Source: Aquisphaera giovannonii
GTDB taxonomy: Bacteria > Planctomycetota > Planctomycetia > Isosphaerales > Isosphaeraceae
Assembly (NCBI RefSeq): GCF_008087625.1
Contig: NZ_CP042997.1
Coordinates: 1,488,001-1,552,000 of the forward strand
Direction: 5' to 3'
DNA length: 64,000 nt
Program-made: the position numbers and the translations under genes
The notes under the pieces: generated by a model
The model's input: only the letters and a program-made list of their open reading frames with translations
Database searches by the model: none
Told to the model about the DNA's origin: nothing
In this document: in pieces, positions 23,573 to 34,000 of the stretch
Numbering within the stretch: position 1 is the first letter of the stretch
Layout of the letters: every line of letters starts with the position of its first letter

Positions 23573-26500
23573 ATGCACTGGAATGAACACCGCATCATCG
23601 TGACGGCCCCCCCGGGGTTGGACGGTGCAGGGATCGTCGCCGCCGCGAGCCGGTCGGGCGGGCTCGGCATCCTGGACGGGATGGAGCCGGATGCCCGGGA
23701 CCGCGGCCGTTCGCGGATGCGAGGGCTGAAGGTCGCCGCGTATGCCATGCGGATCCCCGCGGCGGCCGTCGTGCGGGGGGACGCGGGCATGGCGGAGGCC
23801 GCCCTCAAGGCGGTGGTCCTGCCGGGCGGCGAGGCGGAGCAGGTGCTCGCGGAGGCCTGCCGCGTGGTGAAAGGCGGCGGGCGAGGCGTCCTGGTCGAGG
23901 CGGCCTCCATCGCGGAGGTGGAGGCGGCGCTGCGGGCCGGGGCCGACGGCCTGGTCGCGATGGGCGAGGAGGTCGGCGGCCCGTCCGGGACGGAGTCCGC
24001 ATTCATCCTCCTCCAGGCGATCCTGGCCCGGACGGATCGGCCGGCGTGGGTCCGCGGGGGGATCGGCCCGCGGGTGGCGGCCGGCTGCGTCGCGGCGGGC
24101 GCGGCGGGGGTGGTCCTCGACGGGGCGATCCTGCTGGCCCGCGAGTCGCCCCTGACGCCCGAGGCCCGGGCGCGGATCGCGGGCTGGGACGGCAGCGAGG
24201 CGGTCCGCATCGCGCCGGCCGGCGGCCGCGGGGTCCGCGTCTTCGCGATGCCGACCTCGCCCGCTCTGGCGAGGCTCCGCGAGGCGGCCCGCGTCGGGGG
24301 GGAGGCGTGGACGCGGGCCGCGGCCCGCGAAGTCGGCTGGGGGCACGACCAGGCCTGGCCGATCGGGCAGGACGCGGCCTTCGCCGGGGGCCTGTCGGCG
24401 CACGCCACGGTCGGAGGCATCATGCGGGAGTTCGAGCGGGCCATCGCCCGGGGCATCGACGGCGCGGCCTCGGCCCGGCCGCTCGCCGCCGGCTCGCCGC
24501 TGGCGAGGGATCACGGCTGCGAGTTGCCCATCCTCCAGGGCCCCATGACGCGGGTCAGCGACGTCGCCCCGTTCGCCGAGGCGGTGGCGACCGAGGGGGG
24601 CCTGCCCTTCGTCGCGCTGGCCCTGCTCCGCCGCCCGGCTGCCGAGGCCCTGCTCGCGGAGACGGCGAGGCGGCTCGGCGGGCGGCCGTGGGGCGTGGGC
24701 CTGCTCGGCTTCGCCCCGGCCGACCTCCGCGAGGAGCAGCTCGAGGCGGTCCGAAACGCCAAGCCTCCGTTCGCGCTGATCGCCGGGGGCCGGCCCGATC
24801 AGGCGGCCGGGCTGGAGAAGGAGGGGATCGCCGCATACCTGCACGTCCCCTCGCCCGGGCTCCTCGATCAGTACCTCCGCTCCGGGGCGAGGCGGTTCAT
24901 CCTCGAGGGCCGCGAGTGCGGCGGCCACGTCGGCCCGCGGTCCAGCTTCCTCCTCTGGGAACAGGCGTGCCGCGTGCTCGACGAGGCGATCGCGAGCGGC
25001 ATCGATGCCGCCTCGCTGAGCGTCGTCTTCGCGGGCGGCATCCACGACGCCCGCTCCGCGGCGCTCGTCGCGGCGACGGCCGGCGACCTCGCCGCGAAGG
25101 GGGTGAGGATCGGCGTCCTGATGGGGACCGCCTACCTCTTCACCCGCGAGGCCGTGGCCTCCGGCGCCATCGTCGAGCGGTTCCAGCGCGAGGCGATCCG
25201 CTGCCGCGGGACGGTCCTGCTGGAGAGCGGCCCGGGGCACCTGGTCCGCGTCGCCCCTTCGCCGTTCGTCGACGCGTTCGACGAGGAGCGGGGCCGCCTC
25301 CTCGCCCGGGGCGTCCCGCACGACGAGGTGCGGGAGGCCCTGGAGCGGCTCAACGCCGGGCGCCTGCGGATCGCGGCCAAGGGCGTCGATCGCGGCGACG
25401 GGACGGGCTCGCCGCTCGTCCCCGTGCCGGAGGAACGCCAGGCGGCCGACGGGCTCTACATGATCGGCCAGGTGGCGGCCCTTCGCGGCGAGGTCACCAC
25501 GATGCGCGACCTGCACCGGGACGTCACCTCCGGCGCGACGGACCGGATCGGCCGGCTCGCGTCGGCCCGCACGGACGAGCCCGAGGCCGCCAGCCCCGCC
25601 GCCATCGCCATCGTCGGCATGGCCGCGCTGCTGCCCGGAGCGAAGGACGTCGCCAGCTTCTGGGCCAATTCCCTCCAGGGGACGGACGCGATCACGGAGG
25701 TCCCCGGCGACCGCTGGGACTGGCGGCCCTACTACGATCCCGACCCGAAGGCCCCGGACAAGATCTATTCCAAGTGGGGCGGCTTCGTCCCCGACCTGCC
25801 GTTCGACCCGCTCCGCTACGGCATGCCGCCGGCCACCCTCCCCTCCATGGAGCCCGCGCAGCTCCTGGCGCTCGAGGTCGCGCGGGCGGCCCTCGCCGAC
25901 GCCGGATACGCGAATCGCCCGTTCGCCAAGGACCGCACGGCCGTGGTCCTGGGCATGGGCGGCGGCGCGGCGCAGGTCTCCATGGGCTACGCCTTCCGCT
26001 CCTACCTGCCGATGCTCGACGCCGTGATCCCCGGCGGCGGCGCCGCGGCGATGGAGAAGTGCGAGGGCCTCCTGCCCGAGTGGACCGAGGACTCGTTCCC
26101 CGGCTTCCTGCTCAACGTCACCGCGGGTCGGATCGCCAATCGGCTGGACCTGGGCGGGGCCAACTACACGGTGGACGCGGCCTGCGGCTCGTCGCTGGCC
26201 GCGCTCACGCTCGCCGTCCGCGAGCTCCGCCAGGGGGCGGCGGACATGGTTCTCCTCGGCGGCGTGGACACGGTCCAGAACCCGTTCACGTACCTGGCCT
26301 TCAGCAAGACCCAGGCGTTCTCGCCGCGGGGGCGTTGCCGGCCGTTCGACGCGAGTGCCGACGGGATCGTGATCAGCGAGGGCGTGGCGGCCGTGGTCCT
26401 CAAGCGGCTGGAGGACGCGGAGCGCGACGGCGACCGGATCTACGCGGTGATCCGCGGCGTCGGCTCCTCCAGCGACGGCCGGGCCAAGGGGCTCACCGCG

Positions 26501-29500
26501 CCCAACGACGACGGACAGGTGCGGGCCCTGGAGCGGGCCTACCGCGAGGCCGGCGTCGACCCCGCGACGGTCGGCTACGTGGAGGCGCACGGCACCGGCA
26601 CGGCCGTCGGCGACGCGGTCGAGATCGACGCCCTCGGCCGACTGCTGCACGCCCGGGGGGTGAAGGCCGGGGGCTGCGTGGTCGGCTCGGTGAAGTCCCA
26701 GATCGGCCACACCAAGTGCGCGGCGGGGCTCGCCGGCCTGATCCACGCGACCCTGGCGCTGAAGCACCGGGTCCTGCCGCCGACGATCGGCATCGAGACG
26801 CCGAGCCCTCGGCTGAAGCAGAACGGCGGGACGCTGCGGGTCAACGTCGAGCCCCAGCCCTGGATCCACGCCGCGGCCGACCGCCCCCGGCGCGCGGGGG
26901 TCAGCGCCTTCGGCTTCGGAGGGACGAACTTCCACGCCGTGCTCGAGGCCTACGACGACGACCCCGCGAGCGGCCCGGAGGCACCGACCCCCGACTGGCC
27001 CGCGGAGCTCTTCGCGTGGTCGGCCGGCGACCGTGCCTCTCTGCTCCTCGAGCTGGACCGCCTGGCCGATCGCCTGGCGGCCGGGGCGCGGCCCCCGCTC
27101 CGGGACCTGTCGCACGCGGTGAACACCCGGTTCGAGTCCGCCCCCGGCGGCCACGCCCTGGCCCTCGTCGCGGAGTCGCACGAGGACCTGGTCGCCAGGC
27201 TGGACGTGGCCCGGCGCGCGATCCGCTCGGGAACCCGCGAGCTGGCGGACCCCCGCGGCATCCACTACAAGGCCGCCCCCGCCTTCCCCGGCGGCAAGGT
27301 CGCGTTCGTCTTCCCCGGCCAGGGCTCGCAGGCGGTGAACATGCTCAGCGAGCTGGCGGTCCACTTGGGCGAAGTCCGCGGCGCCTTCGACGACTTCGAC
27401 GCCGCGCTCGTCGCCGAGGGCCGCGAGCCGATCGGCCCCCGCGTGTTCCCGGCCCCCGCCTTCGACGACGAGGCCAGGGCCGGCCAGGCGGAGGCTCTCC
27501 GCGCGACCGAGGTCGCGCAGCCGGCGATCGGCGCCGCGAGCGTCGGCCTGCTCCGCCTCCTCGATCGCCTCGGCCTGAGGGCCGACATGGCCGCGGGCCA
27601 CAGCTTCGGCGAGCTGGTCGCGCTGCACGCCGCCGGCTCCATCGACGCGAAGGGCCTGGCGACGCTGGCCGAGGCCCGCGGCCGCCTGATGCGCGAGGCG
27701 GGCGGCGACGCCCCAGGGGCCATGGTCGCGCTGATGGCCGGCCCGGACGCGGTGCGGCCGCTGATCGCGGACCTGGGCGGGACGCGGCTCGTGAACCTCA
27801 ACGGCCCGAGGCAGTCCGTGGTCGCCGGGCCCCGCGAGGAGGTCGATCGCGTCCTGGAGCGGGCCGAGGCGAGACGCATCCGGGGCCGCCGCCTCCCCGT
27901 CGCCGCCGCCTTCCACACGCCCCGGATGGAGCCGGCGAGGGCGCCCCTGGCCGGGGAGGCCGCGCGGCGGCTCGGCAAGGCGCCGTCGTTCCCGGTCTTC
28001 TCCAACCTCGACGCCGCCGCCCATCCGGCGGACCCGGTCGCGATCGCCGACCGCCTCGGCGAGCACGCGGCGAGCCCCGTGCGCTTCGCCGAGATGATCG
28101 AGGCGATGGCCGATCAGGGGGCGAGGGTGTTCGTGGAGGTCGGCCCCGGCGGCGTCCTCACGTCGCTGATCGGCTCGATCCTCGGGGACCGGCCGCACCT
28201 GGGCGTCGCCTGCGAGTCGCCCGGCCGGCAGGGCCTGGCGGGCCTGCTCCACGCCCTCGCGAGGCTGGCCGCGGCGGGCCTGCGGCCGAGGCTCGGCGAG
28301 CTGACGAGGGGCCGCTGCGGGCGCGTGCTGGACCTCGAGGATCTCCCGGCGGGCGACGGCTCGCAGCCGCTGCCGGCCTCCACCTGGATGGTCAACGGCA
28401 GCCGCGCCCGGCCGCTCCACGCCCCGGAGCCGCGCAGGCTCGGCCAGGCCGGGCTGACTCCCCCGGCCCCCGCACCCGCGCCCCACGCTCCGCCCGCCTC
28501 GCCGGCCCCGCCGCGACGGACTCCGGCCGCCCGGCCGGTCGAGCCGGCGGCCAACGGGTCCGCGTCCAACGGCAAGATGCACGAGGGAATCCGCACGATG
28601 CACGCCCACACGAACAACGGCGGGCCGCAGGCCGCCTCGCCCTCGCTCCCCGAGTCCCCACCTCCGGCGACTGCCGCGGTGGCGACGCCGGCCTCGACCC
28701 CGCCGGCCGAAGGGCTCCCCGCCGGGGCCGAGCGCGTGATGGCGGCGTTCCAGGAGACCATGCGGTCGTTCCTGGAGGTCCAGCGGACGACCATGCTCGC
28801 GTACCTCACCGGCCGGCCTGAGCCCGCCGCGACCGTCCCGGCACCCGGGACGGCGGTGGCCACGCCCGCGGTCGCGTACGCCTCGCCCGCCCCGCCGAAG
28901 GCCGCGCCGGCGCCCGCCGCCCCGAAGCCGGCCCCGCAGCCGGCCGTCCGGGCCGCGACGCGGACCGCACCGGCCCACGCCGAGGCGCGGGAACCCTCGC
29001 CGGCACCGGCGCCGGCCTCGCCCGCTCCCCCGGTCGTCGGGAAGTCGGGGCCCGAGCCCGCCGCAGCGGCCGCCGGCCGCGACGAGATCGCCTCGAAGCT
29101 GCTGGACATCGTCCGCGAGCGGACGGGGTATCCACTCGAGGTCCTGAAGCTGGAACTGGACCTGGAAGCAGACCTGGGGATCGACTCGATCAAGCGGGTG
29201 GAGATCCTCGGCAAGCTCCGCGACGCCTTCCCCGGGATCGGGGGCGCGTCCGATCCCGAGGCCATGGACAAGCTGGCCGGGGCGAGGACCCTCGCGGCGA
29301 TCGTCGATCGCGTGGAGAAGTCGCTCGGGAGGCCCGCCGTCGAGCTCCCCCCGCCCCAGGCCGAGCCGACGGCCCCCGCCCCGACCGTCCCGGCGCCCGC
29401 GCCGTCGGCGAACGGCAAGGCCCATGGCGAGCCCCGGGGCACCCCACGCCGGCTCCTGCTGGAGCCCGTGCCCGCGCCGCTGGAAGGGGGCGAGGCCGGC

Positions 29501-31054
29501 CTCGCCGACGGCGGCGTCGTCGTGATCACCCCGGACGACCGCGGCATCGCCGAGGCCCTCGAGGTGTCGATCCGCTCGCGGGGCTGGAAGACGGCCGTGA
29601 TCGGGGGCCCGGCCTCGCGGCTGGACTGGACCTCGCAGGCCGCGATCGAGGAAGTCCTCGGCCGGGCCCGGCTCGCGGGGCCGCTCGCGGGCCTGGTCCA
29701 CCTCACGCCGCTCCGCTCGGCGAGGGCCGAGGAGCTCGACCCGGCCGCGTGGTCGCGACGGATGAACCCCGAGGCCCGCGGGCTGTTCCTCCTCGCCAAG
29801 GGCATGGCCGGCGACCTGGAGGAGGCCGCCGCCCGGGGCGGCGCCAGCCTGATCGCCGCGACCGCCATGGGCGGCCAGCTCGCCAGCGCCGGCGTCGCGG
29901 GCGAGGCGGCCGGGTTCTTCCCCGGCCACGGGGCCGTCTCCGGCCTGATCAAGACGATCGCCCGCGAGTGGACGGCCGTCCGCACGAGGGTCGTGGACCT
30001 GGACGCCCGCGAGGCGCCGAAGAAGCTGGCCTCCCGGCTCCTCGGCGAGCTCCTCAACGAGGATCGGTGGTCCGAGGTCGGCTACAACGGCCCCCGACGC
30101 ATCCGCCTGCGGTCCGTCCCGTCCCGGCTTGCGGCGAAGGCCGAGGCCGCACCGCTGCTGGCCCCCGGCGAGCCCGTGCTCATGACCGGCGGCGCCCGCG
30201 GCATCACCTCGCTGGTCGCCGCCGAGATGGCCCGGCGATGGAAGCCCACCCTGCTGCTCCTGGGCACGACCCCCCTGCCCGACGGCCCCGCCGACGCGGA
30301 GCTCGAACGCCTGGAGGACCCGGCGGCGCTGAAGTCCGCGATCTATGACCGCCTCCGCCGCGGCGGCCGGCTGGCCGGCCCCGCGGACCTGGAGGTCGCC
30401 TATCAATCCCTGCGACGGGGCCGCGAGGTCCGCCGCAGCCTGGAGGCCCTGCGGGCCCTGGGCGCCCGGGTCGAGTACGCCCAGGCCGACGTCCGCGACC
30501 CCGCCCGGCTGGCCGGCGTGCTCGACGGTTGGCGGGGGCTCTTCGGCGATCCCGTCGGCCTGATCCACGGCGCCGGCCTGATCCGCGACAAGCTCCTGAC
30601 GGAGAAGTCGATCGAGTCGTTCGACCGCGTCCTCGGGACGAAGCTCGACGGCGCGCTCAACGTGGTGGGCCTCCTGCGGCCCGAGCGGCTGCGGTTCTCG
30701 GTCTTCTTCTCGTCGATCGCCGGCCGGTTCGGCAACGAGGGACAGTCCGACTACGCCGCGGCCAACGACGCCCTCAACAAGCTGGCGGTCTGGCTCGATC
30801 GCCGATGGCCGGGCCGGGTCGTCGCCCCGATCTGGGGCCCGTGGGCCGGCATCGGCATGGTCTCCGACCTGGCCGACCACCTCGCCTCCCGGGGCCTCGG
30901 CATGATCGCCCCGAAGGCCGGCGTGGCGGCGCTCATGGACGAGCTGACCCGGGGCCGCAAGGGGGACGTCGAGGTGATCCTCGCCGGCGACCTGGGGAGC
31001 CTCGAGGCCCCGATCGCCCGGAAGGCGGCCCGCCGGCTGGAGGCCGTCCGATGA
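23573..31054 (+). CDS. Type I iterative PUFA/HGL-like synthase, NPD-NPD-KS-AT-ACP-KR
   Basis: The 2493-residue megasynthase starts at ATG 23573 (in-frame TTG 23546 is possible). Domains in order: two nitronate-monooxygenase/PfaD-like TIM-barrel halves (about 1-290 and 300-650; the second keeps the flavin-site phrase ECGGHVGPRSS); a complete KS (about 675-1120) with Cys871 in DAACGSS, His1006 in HGTGT and His1046 in SQIGH; an AT (about 1240-1540) with Ser1344 in GHSFGE; a helix/Pro-Ala linker; one ACP with Ser1872 in LGIDSIKR, the motif typical of PUFA-synthase carriers; and a KR (about 2190-2450) with TGGARGIT and Tyr in QSDYAAAND. No thioesterase is fused. It probably extends and reduces an acyl chain iteratively, with NPD acting as enoyl reductase. 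Its stop overlaps the next start. Confidence 0.9.
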   Translation: MHWNEHRIIVTAPPGLDGAGIVAAASRSGGLGILDGMEPDARDRGRSRMRGLKVAAYAMRIPAAAVVRGDAGMAEAALKAVVLPGGEAEQVLAEACRVVKGGGRGVLVEAASIAEVEAALRAGADGLVAMGEEVGGPSGTESAFILLQAILARTDRPAWVRGGIGPRVAAGCVAAGAAGVVLDGAILLARESPLTPEARARIAGWDGSEAVRIAPAGGRGVRVFAMPTSPALARLREAARVGGEAWTRAAAREVGWGHDQAWPIGQDAAFAGGLSAHATVGGIMREFERAIARGIDGAASARPLAAGSPLARDHGCELPILQGPMTRVSDVAPFAEAVATEGGLPFVALALLRRPAAEALLAETARRLGGRPWGVGLLGFAPADLREEQLEAVRNAKPPFALIAGGRPDQAAGLEKEGIAAYLHVPSPGLLDQYLRSGARRFILEGRECGGHVGPRSSFLLWEQACRVLDEAIASGIDAASLSVVFAGGIHDARSAALVAATAGDLAAKGVRIGVLMGTAYLFTREAVASGAIVERFQREAIRCRGTVLLESGPGHLVRVAPSPFVDAFDEERGRLLARGVPHDEVREALERLNAGRLRIAAKGVDRGDGTGSPLVPVPEERQAADGLYMIGQVAALRGEVTTMRDLHRDVTSGATDRIGRLASARTDEPEAASPAAIAIVGMAALLPGAKDVASFWANSLQGTDAITEVPGDRWDWRPYYDPDPKAPDKIYSKWGGFVPDLPFDPLRYGMPPATLPSMEPAQLLALEVARAALADAGYANRPFAKDRTAVVLGMGGGAAQVSMGYAFRSYLPMLDAVIPGGGAAAMEKCEGLLPEWTEDSFPGFLLNVTAGRIANRLDLGGANYTVDAACGSSLAALTLAVRELRQGAADMVLLGGVDTVQNPFTYLAFSKTQAFSPRGRCRPFDASADGIVISEGVAAVVLKRLEDAERDGDRIYAVIRGVGSSSDGRAKGLTAPNDDGQVRALERAYREAGVDPATVGYVEAHGTGTAVGDAVEIDALGRLLHARGVKAGGCVVGSVKSQIGHTKCAAGLAGLIHATLALKHRVLPPTIGIETPSPRLKQNGGTLRVNVEPQPWIHAAADRPRRAGVSAFGFGGTNFHAVLEAYDDDPASGPEAPTPDWPAELFAWSAGDRASLLLELDRLADRLAAGARPPLRDLSHAVNTRFESAPGGHALALVAESHEDLVARLDVARRAIRSGTRELADPRGIHYKAAPAFPGGKVAFVFPGQGSQAVNMLSELAVHLGEVRGAFDDFDAALVAEGREPIGPRVFPAPAFDDEARAGQAEALRATEVAQPAIGAASVGLLRLLDRLGLRADMAAGHSFGELVALHAAGSIDAKGLATLAEARGRLMREAGGDAPGAMVALMAGPDAVRPLIADLGGTRLVNLNGPRQSVVAGPREEVDRVLERAEARRIRGRRLPVAAAFHTPRMEPARAPLAGEAARRLGKAPSFPVFSNLDAAAHPADPVAIADRLGEHAASPVRFAEMIEAMADQGARVFVEVGPGGVLTSLIGSILGDRPHLGVACESPGRQGLAGLLHALARLAAAGLRPRLGELTRGRCGRVLDLEDLPAGDGSQPLPASTWMVNGSRARPLHAPEPRRLGQAGLTPPAPAPAPHAPPASPAPPRRTPAARPVEPAANGSASNGKMHEGIRTMHAHTNNGGPQAASPSLPESPPPATAAVATPASTPPAEGLPAGAERVMAAFQETMRSFLEVQRTTMLAYLTGRPEPAATVPAPGTAVATPAVAYASPAPPKAAPAPAAPKPAPQPAVRAATRTAPAHAEAREPSPAPAPASPAPPVVGKSGPEPAAAAAGRDEIASKLLDIVRERTGYPLEVLKLELDLEADLGIDSIKRVEILGKLRDAFPGIGGASDPEAMDKLAGARTLAAIVDRVEKSLGRPAVELPPPQAEPTAPAPTVPAPAPSANGKAHGEPRGTPRRLLLEPVPAPLEGGEAGLADGGVVVITPDDRGIAEALEVSIRSRGWKTAVIGGPASRLDWTSQAAIEEVLGRARLAGPLAGLVHLTPLRSARAEELDPAAWSRRMNPEARGLFLLAKGMAGDLEEAAARGGASLIAATAMGGQLASAGVAGEAAGFFPGHGAVSGLIKTIAREWTAVRTRVVDLDAREAPKKLASRLLGELLNEDRWSEVGYNGPRRIRLRSVPSRLAAKAEAAPLLAPGEPVLMTGGARGITSLVAAEMARRWKPTLLLLGTTPLPDGPADAELERLEDPAALKSAIYDRLRRGGRLAGPADLEVAYQSLRRGREVRRSLEALRALGARVEYAQADVRDPARLAGVLDGWRGLFGDPVGLIHGAGLIRDKLLTEKSIESFDRVLGTKLDGALNVVGLLRPERLRFSVFFSSIAGRFGNEGQSDYAAANDALNKLAVWLDRRWPGRVVAPIWGPWAGIGMVSDLADHLASRGLGMIAPKAGVAALMDELTRGRKGDVEVILAGDLGSLEAPIARKAARRLEAVR

Positions 31055-34000
31055 GGCGGAGACGCCCCTACGACATCGCCGTCGTCGGCATGGGCTGCCG
31101 CTTCCCCGGCGCGCCGGACATGTTCGCCTACTGGGCGAACATCCTGGCCAACCGCGACGCCACCCGCGAGGTCCCGCCCGGCCGATGGCCGCTGGAGACG
31201 TTCTTCGACGAGTCGTCCCACGCCAACGATCGCGTGGCCTGCCGCCGCGGCGGCTACCTCGACGATCCCGTCCCGTTCGACCCGGCCGCGCACGGCATCA
31301 TGCCGCTGGCCGTCGCCGGCGGCGAGCCGGAGCAGTTCCTCGTCCTGGACGCCGCCCGCGCCGCGCTGGACGACGCCGGGATGTCCGCGGACGCCATCGA
31401 CCGGGGCCGCGTCGAGGTGGTCGTCGGCCGGGGCAACTACTTCAACCGCGGCAACCTAATCCGGCTCCAGCACGGCCGGGTCGTCGCCCAGACCGTCGGC
31501 CTGCTCGCCGCGCTCCATCCGGAGTGGACGGGCCGGGACCTGGAGGACCTGCGGCACGGCCTGAAGGCGAGCCTCCCGCCGTTCGAGGCCGCGACGATCC
31601 CCGGCCAGCTCACCAACGCGACGGCCGGCCGGATCGCCGACCGCCTGGACCTCTCGGGCGCGAGCTTCGTCGTCGACGCGGCGAGTGCGTCCTCCCTGCT
31701 CGCGGTGGAGCTCGGCAGCCGATCCCTGATCGAGCGTCGCGCGGATGCCGCGATCGTCGGTGGCGTCTACGTCGAGGCCGACGTCGATTTCCCGCTCGTC
31801 TTCGGACGCCTCGGGGTGCTCTCGCGATCGGGCGCCGCGAGGCCGTTCGCCGGGGACGCCGACGGCATGATCCCCGGCGAGGGTGTCGGCGTCGTGGTCC
31901 TCAAGCGGCTGGCCGACGCCGAGCGGGCGGGCGACCGGATCTACGCGGTGCTCAAGGGCCTGGGCCTGGCGAGCGACGGCCGCGGGCGGGGCCTCACCGC
32001 GCCGAGCGCGAAGGGCCACGCCCGGGCGATGCGGCGGGCCTACCGGGCCGCCGGCGTCGATCCGGCGAGCATCGGCCTCGTCGAGGCACACGGACTGGGC
32101 GTCCCCGCCGCCGACCGCGCCGAGCTCCGCGCCATGGCCCGCGTCTTCCCGCCGTCGGTGACCCCGGCCGGCCGTCGGGTCCTGGGCGCCGTGTCGTCGC
32201 AGATCGGCCACGCCATGCCGGCCGCCGGGATGGCCGGGCTGATCAAGGCGGCGCTGTCGCTGCACCATCGCGTCCTGCCGCCGACCCGGGGCGCCGACCG
32301 CCCCGACGCCCGCGTCGCCGAGGCCGGGATGGAGCTGCTGCCGGGGCCCCGGCCGTGGACGCACGGCGACGCCGCGAACCCTCGCCGCGCCGCGGTCAGC
32401 GCCTTCGGCTTCGCCGGCATCAACGCCCACGCCGTCCTCGAGGAGCACGCCGCGTCCGCCGACGGCCTAACCCCCGGCGCCATGCCCGACTGGGACTGCG
32501 AGGCGTTCCTCCTCGCGGCCGACGATCGGAATGGCCTCGCCGATCGTGTCCAGTGGCTCCGGCTTCGCCTGGAACGCATGGCCGCGGAGTGGAAGTCATA
32601 CCCCGTGGGAGCCGGCTCCGACCGGCGACCGGGTGAGCCACGGCCCGCGGGGTCGCCGGACGGTGCCGGCTCCCACGGGGCGACGCTCAAGGACGTGGCC
32701 TACACCCTCAACCGTGAAGCGACGTCCCACCCGGGCCGCGCCCGGCTCGGTCTCGTCGCCGGCTCGCGCGAGGAGCTGCTCTCGCACCTGGGGGCCGTCG
32801 AGCCTCGCCTCCGCGACCCGAAGTGCCGGCAGGTCAAGGACGGGCGCGGGGTCTACTTCTGGGAGGAGCCCGCCGGCCGCGAGGGGACGCTCGCGTTCCT
32901 CTTCCCGGGCGAGGGCTCGCAGTACGCGGGCATGCTCGCGGACCTCTGCCCGCACTTCCCCGAGCTCCGCGCCGTGCTCGACGTGGCGGACCGGATCTCC
33001 CGCGAGTCCGGCGAGGAGGTCCCGCCCAGCCGGCACCTCTTCGGCGGCCCCGGCGCGGCCGAGGGCGAGCTCTTCTCGGCCGACACCGCGGTCACCGCCG
33101 TCTTCGCCTGCCAGTGGGCCATCTACCAGGTCCTCCGTCGCATGGGCCTGCTCGCGGCCGCCGTCGCCGGGCACAGCAGCGGCGAGCTCCCGGCGCTCGC
33201 GGCGGCGGGGGTGCTCGCGACCGACCGCACGATCCACGGGCCCCTGAGCCGGTTGACGACCGTCTTCCGCGGGCTGGAGGCCTCCGGGGCCATCCCGTCG
33301 GCCCGGCTCGTCGCCGCGGGGACCGACCGCGACCGGGCCCTCGCCGCCTGCCGGGCCGTCGGGCCTTCGGTCTCGGTCGCCATCGACAACTGCCCGCACC
33401 AGGTCGTCCTCGCCGGCCCGGCGGAGGAGGCTGACCGCGTCGTCGCCGAGCTCCGCCGCTCCGGCGTGGTCTGCGAGGTCCTCCCGTTCGCGAGGGCGTA
33501 TCACACGCCGGCCTTCGCGACCATGATGGAACCGCTGCGGGACTTCTACGGCAGCCTCGAGCTCCACCCGCCGGGCGTCCCGATCTACTCGTGCGCGACG
33601 GCCGCCCCGATGGGCGACGACCCCGAGGCGATCCGCAGGCTCGCGTTCGAGCAGTGGACGCGGCCCGTCCGCTTCCGCGACACCGTCGAGGCGATGTACC
33701 GCGACGGCCATCGCGTCTTCGTGGACGCCGGGGCCCGCGGCAACCTCTGCGGCTACGTCGAGGACATCCTCCGCGGCCGCCCCGCATTCGCCGTCGCGGC
33801 CAACCTGCCCCGCCGGTCGGGCACGGCGCAGCTCAACCACCTGGCGGCCTCGCTGTTCGCCCAGGGGGTGCCGCTCGACCTGTCCTACTTCTACGCCCGG
33901 CGTCGCCCGAGGACGATCGACCTGGATGCGCCGGCCGCCCCCGCGAGGCCGACCCAGGGCATCGCTCTCGGATTCCCGGAGCTGAAGCTGGACGAGGTCC

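Noticed and set aside
23474-30880. A 2468-codon open frame on the minus strand opposite the first synthase
   Set aside because: Extreme G+C and third-position bias leave the antisense frame open. The translation is low in complexity (G/R/A/D-rich) with no motif, and the plus strand carries complete KS, AT, ACP and KR domains.
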